Positions 35,301 through 48,000 of a stretch of 64,000 bases of DNA are shown piece after piece. Origin of the DNA: Tanytarsus gracilentus (taxonomy: Eukaryota > Arthropoda > Insecta > Diptera > Chironomidae); contig JAXRKN010000045.1 of the NCBI GenBank assembly GCA_038502055.1, forward strand, positions 208,501-272,500, in the 5' to 3' direction. The notes below the pieces were generated by a model. That model searched no databases, was not told the DNA's origin, and was given only the letters and a program-made list of their open reading frames with translations. The stretch's first letter is position 1. Each line of letters opens with the position of its first letter. The translations under genes and the position numbers were made by a program.

Positions 35301-37023
35301 TAAAACAACAACATTTAATCAAATTTATTTTTAACAATTCCTTCTTTGCCTCGAAAGCAAAATATATGTGAAATTTATTCATCTCTCTATGTATATTATC
35401 GTTCTTTTTAAATCATATTTTTCAAGAATGAAAGTATTTTATGGTGTGAGAAGAACAAGCTGTTTAGTGATATGTAACATGTGAAGCATAGAGTTCTAAA
35501 GTTCAAGAAAATGTAAATAATATATAAATGAAAAAAGGGGGAGAATTAAGTCAATCACAAAAAATTCATAAAATCGAGCCATAAGCAAACATACACTTGC
35601 TGCTTTGCTTTTTACGCTCATGTGATTCTTACATATTCAGTTAGATACATGGCATGGTGTGCATATGTGTGTTTATAACAATGAATACAGTTGTACATAA
35701 ATGAAGAATTTAATTACAGTTTTTAAATGCAACTCTCAAGCTCTACTTGAATAATTATCGTCAATGTTTCCATGTTTTAGCGAAAACATTGCGATCACGT
35801 TGTTTTTGTTGTTAATTTTCTCTTCATATTATGCTTGTGTTGTTGCACTCCATCACATACAAGCAAACTGAAAAAATGTTTCAAAACCCCACGTGGGTGT
35901 TGCGTGTAACCATTGTAACAGATCAGTATTGGCTTCCCCTTCTGGCCTCCCCTTTTGGCTTCCAAAATGGCTTCCCAAAATGGTTCCAAAATGGCTTCCA
36001 AAATGGCTTCTAAAATGGCTTCCAAAATTGCTTCCAAAATGGCTTCCAATATGGCTTCCTGTGTTTGACTGTGTTTAATTTCATTGTGTTTTATTTTCAT
36101 TGTGTTTCATTTTCCACTGTGTTCCATTTTCATTGTGTTCATTTTCATTGTGTTTATTTTCCATTGTGTTTATTTTCATTGTGTTTATTTTCATTGTGTT
36201 TATTTTCCACTGTGTTCATTTTCATTGTGTTTATTTTCATTGTGTTTCATTTTCATTGTGTTTATTTTCCATTGTGTTCCATTTTCTATTGTGTTCCATT
36301 TTCATTGTGTTCATTTTCCATTGTGTTTATTTTCATTGTGTTCATTTTATTGTGTTCCATTTTCCATTGCGTTCCGTTTTAATTGTGTTCCATTTTCATT
36401 GTGTTCCATTTTAGATCATGTAATCGATTCCTGGTGAATTACGAGTTAATGAGGTACATGAAGCCATACTTTAAAAAATGGACATTAGAGGCATTCCTTG
36501 GACACTCCTGGCCGGCCGTGACGGTATTCTTAAAATCATAATGCTAATCAATTCCTGATGAATTACGAGTTCAACGAGGTAATGAAGCATACTTTTAAAA
36601 AATGGACATTAGTGGCATTCCTTGGACACTCCTGGCCGGCCGTGAGGTATTCTTAAAAATCATAATGCTAATAATTCTGATGAATTACGAGTTAACGAGG
36701 TACATGAAGCCATACTTTTAAAAAATGGAATTAGGGGCACTACTGGCCGGCCGTGATGGAATTGGTGGACTCTTGGATGGCATGATAGACATTCCTAAAT
36801 ATCATCAATGCCTTCGATTCCTGATGCAAATACGAGTTCAACGACATACATGAAGCCATATAACAGGAAATTTGTATGAAAAATGGCATTTAGGGCTGTC
36901 CATGGCACGACCTGTGGTCATGACCCTCATAATTCCTAAAATGGCCGAATCTAAATTCATAGACCTACCATTTGGCGAAAACTAGAAGTCTCTAGCTATC
37001 TCAGGAGCCGAGATCTCGATGGA

Positions 37024-37061
<38 letters not shown>

Positions 37062-39039
37062 GGACGGAAATAGGCGCATATAAGTGTTACACCACTTCGT
37101 GGGTTACACTAAAAATGAATCGAGAAAGCAAAAATCGCGCAACTTTATTTTTTAATACAGTTTTCGTGGTGTTGGAATCGGCAACAGTCGCAAATGATTC
37201 ACGTCGCTGAGTGAAAAATAAAATAAATAAAATTTCATGTTAACAATTTACTTGATTAAATTATTTTAGCTTGTGTGAAAAATAACTTTTTAACTTCCTC
37301 AATCTAATTAACAAATCATCAATTGTTTGATTAATATAATCGTGTTTTAGATGCTGGAATTAAGGAATTAGAGAGTGAGAGATATATATCAAAAAGCAAC
37401 TTTATTGGATTATGTGCAATTTTAAATGTCTATAGTGAAACTTCATTGTCTCGTAAACTCAGAAAAAAATAATGTGTGTGACGCAAAAATATAAATTGAG
37501 CAAATGCGAAAAATTTAGTTCAGCGAATAATAATAATAATTTAAAAGCGAAAAAGTTATTTCAAGTAAAATAAACTCAAAGTGCGTTTAGTATATTAAAA
37601 AAAATTATTTTGATCTTGAAAGAATTAAGTGATGGGTGGACAAAAAATGAGTGAAAATCACGCAAGAAAGGAAACAATGAATTATTTGTTAATTGCTAAT
37701 ATCGGAGAGAGTATAAATTCGGAAGGAATCTTTATCTTGTGAATGAATGAATGGTAAATTTTTACATTCATCTTTTTTACTAACGACAAAGTGTTTGCAC
37801 AATTTTTTGTTTGAGCAAACAGCATTCTTAAAAATTCCTTTCATCATGAATTGAAGTCTTTGTTGCAAAAATAAATTTATATGTGTGCACTGAAGAGAAT
37901 GTTCTTCACAGGGTTCTTCATATTCTCTCAGCTGTGCAGTGATCTCTAATGTATGCAGGCATTGTAGAGGATTTTCTCTATGTCTGTTATGGGATTCAGT
38001 TCGCACAAGTATGAGCTTAGCTCATCACTTCTCCGTATATCCTAGCATTGCTAGAAACATGGAGAGGAGCGAAAAGTGAAACATTCCTAAAAAGGAATGT
38101 AATGAGTTAGAGGGTCTTTAGAGGCTAAAACGTGATCAAGTACGATCTAAAGTGTAGTGGGTGGCATCGGTGTTTAGCTTTGCACATCTCTACGGTCAAG
38201 AGAAGGTATCTGGTTCAATTCCAGATTAGGTCAATGTACTTTTTTGCGTTTAAATGAAAGATTCCACTTTCCATTACATTCACAATTTATCTTATGCAGG
38301 CATTGACACGAGAAAAGCATATAGAATTTTATGTAATGTAAAATGTATCCGAGGATAAAGCGAGGAATTATGTGAAAAAAAATATTTTAAAGAAAACCAA
38401 TCGAAAGTAATGAAAATAAAATATCCAGGAAACTAAAATCAATAGAATTCAAAAAGTTGAATCAACAGTAGAAAGTAACAGCTCTCTTTGAACGATCTGC
38501 TCTACCTGGTCAGTGGATCGTCCAAGCATGTATCCTTCATAGATCAAAAATTCGATGGCCTTGCATGTGACAAAAGTTCTACATCGAAATAATGTTTTTT
38601 GAGGGCAGCAGTGACAAAGAGAGTTTTCTCTCCAGATGAAATCAATATATAAAATGCTGGAAATTAAGGATTTTAATTCCAAAAAAAAACATTGTACTAA
38701 AATTCCATCATTTTAGTTTTTACGTCGGAACCTTGACAATGTCTCTTTCGGTCACTTTTAAAGCGACTCATGCAACATTGATAGTTTATTTATGGTGAGA
38801 CAAGATTCTCGAGGGCAACATTCTTTCGTTCTTTTTATCGCAAACGTCTTGCAATGCGAAGTGAGGAAGAAAGACGAATTGAGGCAAATGGTTTTTTTAC
38901 GCTTATCGAGTTGAGTTTTCTCGTTAATGCGGTCGGCTGTACCAAAGATATCAAATACACATACAATTCATGAAGTAGATAACAGTTGCTCGTTCAAAGA
39001 AGGAAATTGAGTCGTTTATGCCCTTCATCAGCCGCCATA

Positions 39040-39071
<32 letters not shown>

Positions 39072-42000
39072 TATTCTTTCACTTCTATGCAATTTTAACT
39101 TTTTCGCAATTGATCATACGGCTCCGGTTGCATTGAAACATTTAATTAATTGAAACTCTTCATCATCTCTGTCTCTCATCATTTAAAATTGTTGTCATAA
39201 ATTTCCATGAAAATCACCTTATAACTTTTTTCCTAAACTCATCACAAAAAATGTTTCTCTTGTTTGTCTCACTCAAATCCGGCACCGCTAACGACAAAAA
39301 TTCACTTTAGCGTTTCTTCTTTTTATATCGATTCTCCAATTGAGTTTAATTAAGAGAAGAGTGAAAAATAACAATTTTATGCATGAGTGTGCGCTGTGCA
39401 TGACTGTTCGAGAACACATACGGGCGATGATAAAATTTTAAGGAAAAGTGAGACAAACATGTAAGGCTGTCTATCTAGTTAAATGATTAATTAAAAAAAC
39501 ACAAGATTCAAAAAACTTTCTTAAATAATTCCACTTCCAAAAAAAAGAAGTGCCATATAGATTTTGATAAAATAGAATTAAAATTGCAAATATTCGTTCA
39601 ATTTTCCTGAATAAAATTAAGAGTAGCCGCGGCAGCAAGCATAGTATGCATGGAGAGCATTTCTAACAATAGTTTTAACACGATGTAAATGTACATAATT
39701 ATTATTATTATGCTTACATATGATCTACATTTCACATTTAACTACTCAACATTCAAATAAATTCAGATTTACTGAAGCTTTCCTGCTGCTTGAGAAAAAA
39801 GGGCATTCCATTGTATGTAGTTTTAGAGATGAATATAGAATTTACGTTATAAATGTGCGCGAGTGAAATGTTTGTAAGGCCATCGCGTATAGTTTGTTTA
39901 ATGATCTCCCCGAGTTTCATATAAGATGAAAGACGATTATAAAAATTTAGAAAAATAATAAGAAAATGTGTAGCATTTAAACATGTCAAGCATGATAATC
40001 GTTAGCAGGTTATTGGACGCATGCGAAGAGTTGAGAAGTATTTCACAGCAAATCACGTGTTGACATCATCGTTGACCTGAAAATTAAGCGAAGCGGGAGA
40101 GAGAGTTTAAAAGTTATTAAATTATTTTTCTAAAATATAATTTTTTAATTTGATTAAAGAAAATTTTCCTTCAATGGCTTTCACCCAACTAAAAAGTGCA
40201 AAAAGAGAAATTGAAACAATTTTTGAAAATATTGAAAAATAAAACCCAATTTTTTTTAATAGATTCGATTGGTAACGATTAACGAATGAAAATTGAAGCA
40301 TATAATTAACTTTTCTCTCTGTATCTTTTCTCTCGCTTCGATGTTATATATTATTTTTAGCTCAAGTTGGCGAGTCCATTTTAAACAAAATAATTGGAAT
40401 TTTTATTCGAAAATTGCCTGCGTGGGACATGAAAACCGTTGAAGCCGTAAATTTAAATAAAAGTATACTTTTTGTATACAATTGTCTATTGAAAATACGT
40501 TGAAGCCGAGATTTAAATTTTATTTATATGATGATTTTTTGAATTTTAACGGTAACATTTGGTCATGTCCCACGCAGGGAAAATTGTAACATGGGGATTA
40601 ACGTGCTCTCTTATGTTTCCACACATCGGTTCATTAATTTCTCATACTAATGCGACTAATAAGTCATCTATGTGGACATAAGACTTAAAAAGTGATAAAA
40701 TTAGTGGACAAACGTCCTTTAATTAATTTTATTTACGCAATAATGCAAATAAGATATTATCGGTTTTTGACATCTAATTTTCAACTAAACTTATACATGT
40801 GGTGTGCACACAGTAATTCAAAATTATAAAGTCCGCTACAGATATCTCAACAAAAAGTGAGACGAAGTTATTTTTTTGTCCTTCTTTTGTCACGTTCATA
40901 TACGTGAAAAGAGAGTGTACCTAATCGGACACAGCTCTTTTTAGAGTCAAAGTATTGAGGAAATTTACGCAAAATCTGATTTTGATAAAAAGCCGATCGC
41001 GCAATTAATCGATTTCTATTTTCCTCTCCCCGATAAATTAATTTGATTCGGATTTACTTTTTTTATTTTATTTCATTGCTGACCTTCAATTGCCGCTTAT
41101 TTTTAAGACCGTTGCCAACTTTTATGGAGCCACATTTTATTGTGAGGACATTTGTTGCAGCTCATTATCATGAAGCGGACATACATGAAATCTTAAAATG
41201 TAACAAGTACGCACACTGCTTGTTAAGTTTACTAGATGTGAAGGACAAAAATTGTGTTTTAAAACATCCATTAACAAAATTTGAACATGCCAACATGTGA
41301 AGAAAATAATAAAATTAGCGAGATGGTAAGGTCGAGATGATAAGCTTGATTTGGGGTGTAAGTGAAATTTTTTAAAACTTCTTCTATTATTTGAAATGGA
41401 CTTGCTGAAGTTTATTAAAATAATTCTTACGAAAAAATGCAAAGGAGAGAAATTGAAAGATTGAGAACATGGCTCGAAGGCATTTAAATGTATAACTGTC
41501 AACTAAGCTGTCTATCCATGTCTCTTCTTCTATACATCAACGTTGACCGAGTGCTACGTGATTGAGAACTTAACTGTCTGGTGAAAAATTTCTTCTTCGC
41601 TATTTTTTTCAACAGCTCGTCATGCAAAATTAAATACGTTTCTTAATCTAGCTGGAAGAAAGTCGAACAAAAGATCTTAAATAAAAATACAGTTCCGATG
41701 AGGAAATCTCTCGTAAGTTTAAGTCACATGATGGATGTGATGGAGACGAAATGTGATGTGGTAATTTAACATTTATGTTCAAAGTAATTAGCATTCGAAA
41801 AACCACACACGCATTTATTATAAATCATACAAAAGAAAGAAATAAGAATAAAAATACCGGTAATGATTGAGATCTCTTCGATCACGATCAACTACATTTT
41901 AGTTAAGTCGGATGTTAAGGAGGAAAAGGATGAGAGTCTGTTCATACACCAACAAATCAGCCAATGGGAGACATTTTGATCAATAGCATCGTTCCTCCGG

Positions 42001-45000
42001 TTGGTACTGATCACTGATTATAATACTTGCAATTACTTGTGTAAATGATCTTGATACTTGAAAATGCGCACTAATTTTTCTAACGAACAAGTACGATGAG
42101 TGTTTGGGGAAGTATTGCTAACGAATTAGTCGGTTGTGTGAAGAAATGCTTCATGGCAGCTTCTTATTCATCAATTTTTAATTATAAATGAGGATTGTAT
42201 GTGAAGTGTGTGTCTTATCAACGGTTGTGATGAGTGAGGAATTTATGAGTTTAAAGGTGGTAAATTTTCATAATTAAGCGGTTTTTATTTTGATGCGTAT
42301 TTGTTGAGTCATGTTGGTTTGTTGTTGCGGCACACACATCAACACATAAGCGATGAATTTTATAGTTTCCGCCTTAACGGAGTCATTCAAAGACTATAAA
42401 ATTTCATCTTATTTCACCAGTTGAATCATATTATATATTAGTTCAATTCGAGGGGTACTCATATGAAAGCAAAACCAAATTAAAAGCAAAAAATTAAATG
42501 AGATGAGTATAATCCGAAAGAAAGAAATTTTCACTTTACACACTTAAAGTTTTTATAAAATTGCGTTTGGTTAGTTAACGGTAGAGCTGAAAAGCAGTGA
42601 CAATAAATAACCAGCTGAGAAATTGCAATCCACATCACAGTCATTAACACTTTGCACAATTTTAGAAATTTTTATTCCCACTTCTCTCTTACATTTTTTT
42701 TTGCTTTCAATTTCATTTCTCTCTCTCTCTCTTTCTTCTTTCTGCTCTGTCCGGACAGATTCTCATCGCTTGGGATATCAGCTGTGTAAAAATAAAGGTC
42801 GATAAATTTTGAATTCATGCTAAACTAAATTTTCAGTTACGCTCCCTTCGACATTATTTACAATTACAATAAAAATATTTTGCGAAGAAAATTATTTCAG
42901 AGTGAAAAAAAAATTAAATGTAAAACTAAGTAATATATTTACAAGTCGTGCTTTTCTGCATTGCCTTCAAGGATGAGTTATCTAAGCTCTAAATCCTCAC
43001 GTTTATAAAAATAGAAAATAGGGTATTGACCCAGCAACCCTATTTTGTATATTTTTTACTCATGCATAGACCATTGGTGGGCAAATTAGGTTGTAAAAAA
43101 GAAACAAGTAAGACAAAACCCACACGTGGGTGTTGCAGGCGCAACCCACCATAGTTGAGTATTTGTTCCAAATGACTTAAAATGAGAAAGTTTTGGGGAA
43201 GTTTTTGGGGACTTAGTGGGGACTTCTTCTCAAAAAATATATTCTTATTTTTTTTTCTTGTAAAGACTTCCCTTAAACTTTCCCAAATTACTCCTTAATA
43301 GACAAATTGCAAGCAAATCATTCAGTTGTTTAAACATTTTCATGCAAATTTCATGAAAAACGTGATTTTTGTCTGCTAGGTACTGCCACGACACTTCCCG
43401 AAAACTTCCCCAACACTTTCCTAAAAACTTCCCCAAAATCTTTCCCAACACTTCCCCAAAAACTTCGCCAACTTTTCCCCAAATGACTTTACCAACACTT
43501 CCACAAAAATTTCTCAAATGACTTCCCCGAAACTTACTCAAAGACTCTCTCTCTCTCTCCTTTCTTACTCTCTCGCTCATTACTCTTACTCTCACGCTCT
43601 CACAAATACTCTCTCACACATTTCCTCTGTATGAAAATTTAATTTATTTAATGTGACTTCTCCGGAAGGCGGACCGCAAAACAAATTTGTGATGCGTTAT
43701 CCTCGACATAGCAGTAATCTATTAGCGAAAACCCGAAGTCTCTAGGTAGTCTGGGAGAGGCTGTGTGATTTGTACGGCTGGACGGATGGACGGAATATCG
43801 AGCATATAAGCGTTCCCCACTTTGGTGGGTTGCGCTAAAAATATTCACATTTCCAATACGTTCAACGATATTTTATATAATTAAGAAACACATGTTTTTA
43901 AACCAAAAGTGTTTGTTTGAATGTGTAACAAGTATTTTAATGTTTAACTCTACATTTACGTTTCTACAATTAAAAAATCATTTTCAGTTCCAGAAGACTG
44001 AACATGCAAAAAATATTCTAAATAGAGCTCAACCGAATTGTAACTATATGTGCTGCCTCATTGTGTTCTCGTGAGTTCCCGAAACTATTTTTGGATATAA
44101 AAAATAACATTGCGGGAGCGTATAACCTTCTTAATTGTTGTGTCGTGGCCTTCAGTTGAATTAAAATTTGATTTTTGAAAAGATTTTTTTATGAGTGCAA
44201 AAAACTTGCTTAAAATTTTTGAAAAAAATACTTTTTTGAATTTATTATTCACAATGAAAATTTATTACGTCTTGGATTACGGGGTCTTAGCTGAGAAATC
44301 ACTTTAATAGCTCATTGGATTGAGCGTACACTGACAATGTTAAGCGACATTTGTCTCATACTGTGTATTAGATGGGTGACCGTCGAGTGTTTTTCTCAGT
44401 TCCATCCGCCAAGCTCGTTTCTTGTGTTGGTCGTGAGTTGAAATGTGGAACATGAGACACATTGAAATGGAACGGCTTACGCACTTGAATTTCGGATGGG
44501 CCCATTGCCGTTACACTTATTTCGTGTTTCGACAATGTCGCAGAGCTTAAGAGTGTTGGGCCGTGTGCTGGGTGCGAGTATGACCGATTTAGGCATTTGG
44601 TGCCTCCACCGCTCATGAATTCGCAGAGAGGTGTCGGCTGCCTAAGGGAAGTGTCGCTAATCTACTGAGGTGTCGGCTGCCTAAAAAGGAAGTGTCGCTA
44701 ATCTACTGAGGATTCCTCTGAGTAAAATGGATATCGCTCATAAGTTGCACCTTGCGTATACGAGTCTATCATAAGAGCAAGTAAAAGACGTCTGAATAAG
44801 ATGGTCATTGCAAAAGGGTATAGCACAATATGATCTGTATATCATCAGTGCTTGACTGTCTGATTTACTAATGTCAGCTCCAGTCTGCCCACCACCGCAA
44901 TACAATACGGGGTCTTGATTTATTCGATCACTAGAGCGTCTTTCCAAGACTTGTGCTGCAGATAATTTTTCTTTCTAAAATCGGCTAAAATCATATCTTT

Positions 45001-48000
45001 GAACCCAAATAAACATGAGACTATTATTAGGAATATATTGCCATTGGCACATTAAAGCTTCTATAAAATTCTTTAAATTTTTTTATACTCTCAGAATGTG
45101 TGTCAGCTGTCTCGTATTTACTATTATCAATTTAAACCAATTTTAATGGCTCATTAACGACGTGTTTCTATTTCTACATCAACAATTCTTGTCTTAAATC
45201 TCTCTCGTATGATTTCTACAACCATTTAAGTTGTCGAAACTTGTACTTTCAAAATCTATTGACTTTTTGCATTTTGTGAATTCTTTTAATTTTATTGCTA
45301 TTGCCAACGGCAGTTAGAGTTATATGCGAAGGAGGATTTTCCCATCGTTATAATGAGCGCACCTAATGAGTGTCGACAATAACCGCACATCGTTTCCTAC
45401 ATGAGATGAGTGTTATTATTGCGGAAGAATAAAAAACAAGTAAGACAAAACCCACACGTGGGTGTTGCAGGCGCAACTAACCATATTTGAGTATTTGTTC
45501 CAAATGACTTAAAACGAGAAAATTTTGTGGAAGTTTTTGTGGACTTAGTGGGGAAATTTCTTCTCAAAAAATATATTCTTAATTTTTTTTCTTATAAGAC
45601 TTCTCTAAAACTTCCCCATATGACTTCCCCAAAATCTTCCCCGACACTTCCCCAAAAACTTCGCCAACACTTCCCTAACACTTCCCCAAAAATTTTCCAA
45701 ATGACTTCCTCGAAACTTACTCAAAGACTCTCTCTCCTTTCTTACTCTTTCGCTCTTTATTCTTACTCTCTCGCTCTTTATTCTTACTCTCACGCTCTCA
45801 CAAATACTCTCTCACACATTTCCTCTGCATGAAAACTTAATTTAATTAATGTGACTTCTCCGGAAGGCGGTCCGCAAAACTAATTTGTGATGCGTTATCC
45901 TCGACATAGCAGTAATCTATTAGCGAAAACCCTAAGTCTCTAGGTAGTCTGGGAGAGGCTGTGTGATTGACACGGATGGACGGAATATCGAGCATATAAG
46001 CGTTCCCCACTTTGGTGGGTTGCGCTAAAAAATCAATTAAAGCTCTTAAATAAAACTCTTTGCATTTTATCTCCCTAATTATGCCACAACATGGGCTCTA
46101 ATGTAATATTCAGAACATTTTTACAATTTTTTCAATTTTTTCTGACAATAAACTTAACTCACTGCCGTAAAAGCCTCTCTCTCACTCTCCACGGCTCTTT
46201 TGCCTTATTATCATTTTATAAATTGAGCAAGAATAAAATATTTTTCAGGGCGAGTAATTTTTGTCTACTCAAAATTTCGATCATTTTATCAACTTATTAG
46301 TGAATTCAATTGATCCAAGTTAAATATCGGTTGATTAATCAGTTTTTGTTCTTATTTCATGCCAAGTTTCATGCATTCAATCATTAGTTAAAACGAAAAT
46401 TGTCAATATCTACCAGTTACTTACCATGAATTTTGTGAACCTTTTTTTACATCTAGAAAAAATTTTAAAGTATAATTTTCTCGAAAAGTCAGTGATATAT
46501 CAAGTTTATGTAATAATTTAGATAAATCTCGGTTGACTTTGACATCCGACTGTGACATAACATTATGCATTAGATGTGAAAAGTGAAGGCGAAACTAATT
46601 TTTATTATTTTTTGAAATCGAATATTAAACAAATTAGTCAAAGACTCAGCACTTAATTGCTACTAGGATATACGAAAAATGCATAAGGAGATGAAATTAA
46701 TGTCTTCAATCATCATCTTCATGTCAAAGATTAGTGAGAAATTTTCACTTCTCACTAAAGGTTTTTTGAAAAGTTTTCTAAAAAGTTTAAAAAACGAAAA
46801 AGAGGCATGGAAGAAGAACTAGGGCCATGAGAGTATTGACAAGCTGTTGAGGGGAAAAAAGGGGTATTTATTAGGGATCCTCGATTCCCCGGGGAATGGG
46901 ATTTCGGGGACCCCGGGGATGAAAACGCTCTTCCCCGGGGATCCCCGGGGACGGGGACGGGGACGAGATAAAGACCGTTTTTAAACCAAAAAACTTAAAA
47001 AACTTTAAAGTTAAAGACTAAATATGATTTTTTTTTCATTTTAAGACTTCAAATCAATAATGTCACAAAAAAATAATTCATTTATGCAAAATGGCAAAAA
47101 AATTAAATGCACACGATTTAAAAATTTTAAGAGTTACTAACTTTTTATTCAGCGCTTGATTTTCCCTATAAATATTGAAGTTAAAAATTCTTAAAAATAC
47201 TTTTCCAATTCATTTTTTTCCAATTAATTTTAAAGTTACTGTCATCTTAAGATTGGGTTAATTTTTTTATTTTTATTTTAAAAGTTTTTTTAACTTTCTG
47301 ATTTAAAAAAACTTTGAAAATTGAAATAAAAAAATTTAGGCATTCTTTAGGTGAAGTTAATTATTTTTAATATTAATTAAAGAAAATCAAGCGCTGAATA
47401 AGAAATTTCTCGTTCTAATTTTTTTATCCATCACGACATGTCTATTTTGAAACTCTCTTTTGCTCATAATATTTTCATAACTTTAACTGTAATTAAAGTA
47501 TTTTTAAAAAAAACTAAAAAGACTTAAAGATATAATTAAAAGAAGGTTTCTGTAGGGTTTCTGACAATCGCCAATAATTTTTTTAAATTAGAATTAATTA
47601 ATTCTGCAAATTAAAATAGGCTGTACTTGAGTAATTTTTGTAGTTTTTGTGATAAATTATTCAATTATTTGATTTTATTATGAGCTTCAATCAATATGTT
47701 GATGATGTTTTATTTAGAAATGAAAAACTTATATTTTGAAATTAATTTTTTTCAAATTTTTTAGCCTCAAAATTTGTCTTTCGCCTAAATTTACTACTAA
47801 ATTTTTCCCCGGGGATTCCCCGTCAAAAATCCGGGGACGGGGACGGGGAAAGACAACGGGGATCCCCGGGGATCCCCGTCCCCGGGGACCCCGTGAGGAT
47901 CCCTAGTATTTATACTCTAAAGAAAATATTCAAAAATGGATCCAAAAGTCGATAGTTGGTACGCCTTCGAAAAAGGAACCTAAAACGGGCGCGTCCATCC

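Noticed and set aside
35795..36437. Overlapping open frames rich in FHC and LEAI repeats
   Set aside because: The same minisatellite effect in the second family A copy, further distorted by the single-C losses.
38449..38682. Minus-strand cysteine-containing frame (LCHCCPQKTLFRC)
   Set aside because: It has an acceptor-like site but no matching donor exon, promoter context or recognised domain. I could not build a gene.
44368..44616. Minus-strand 82-codon frame in the SINE
   Set aside because: Not open in the second copy's shared region in any recognisable way, and shows no domain. The element is better explained as a noncoding SINE.
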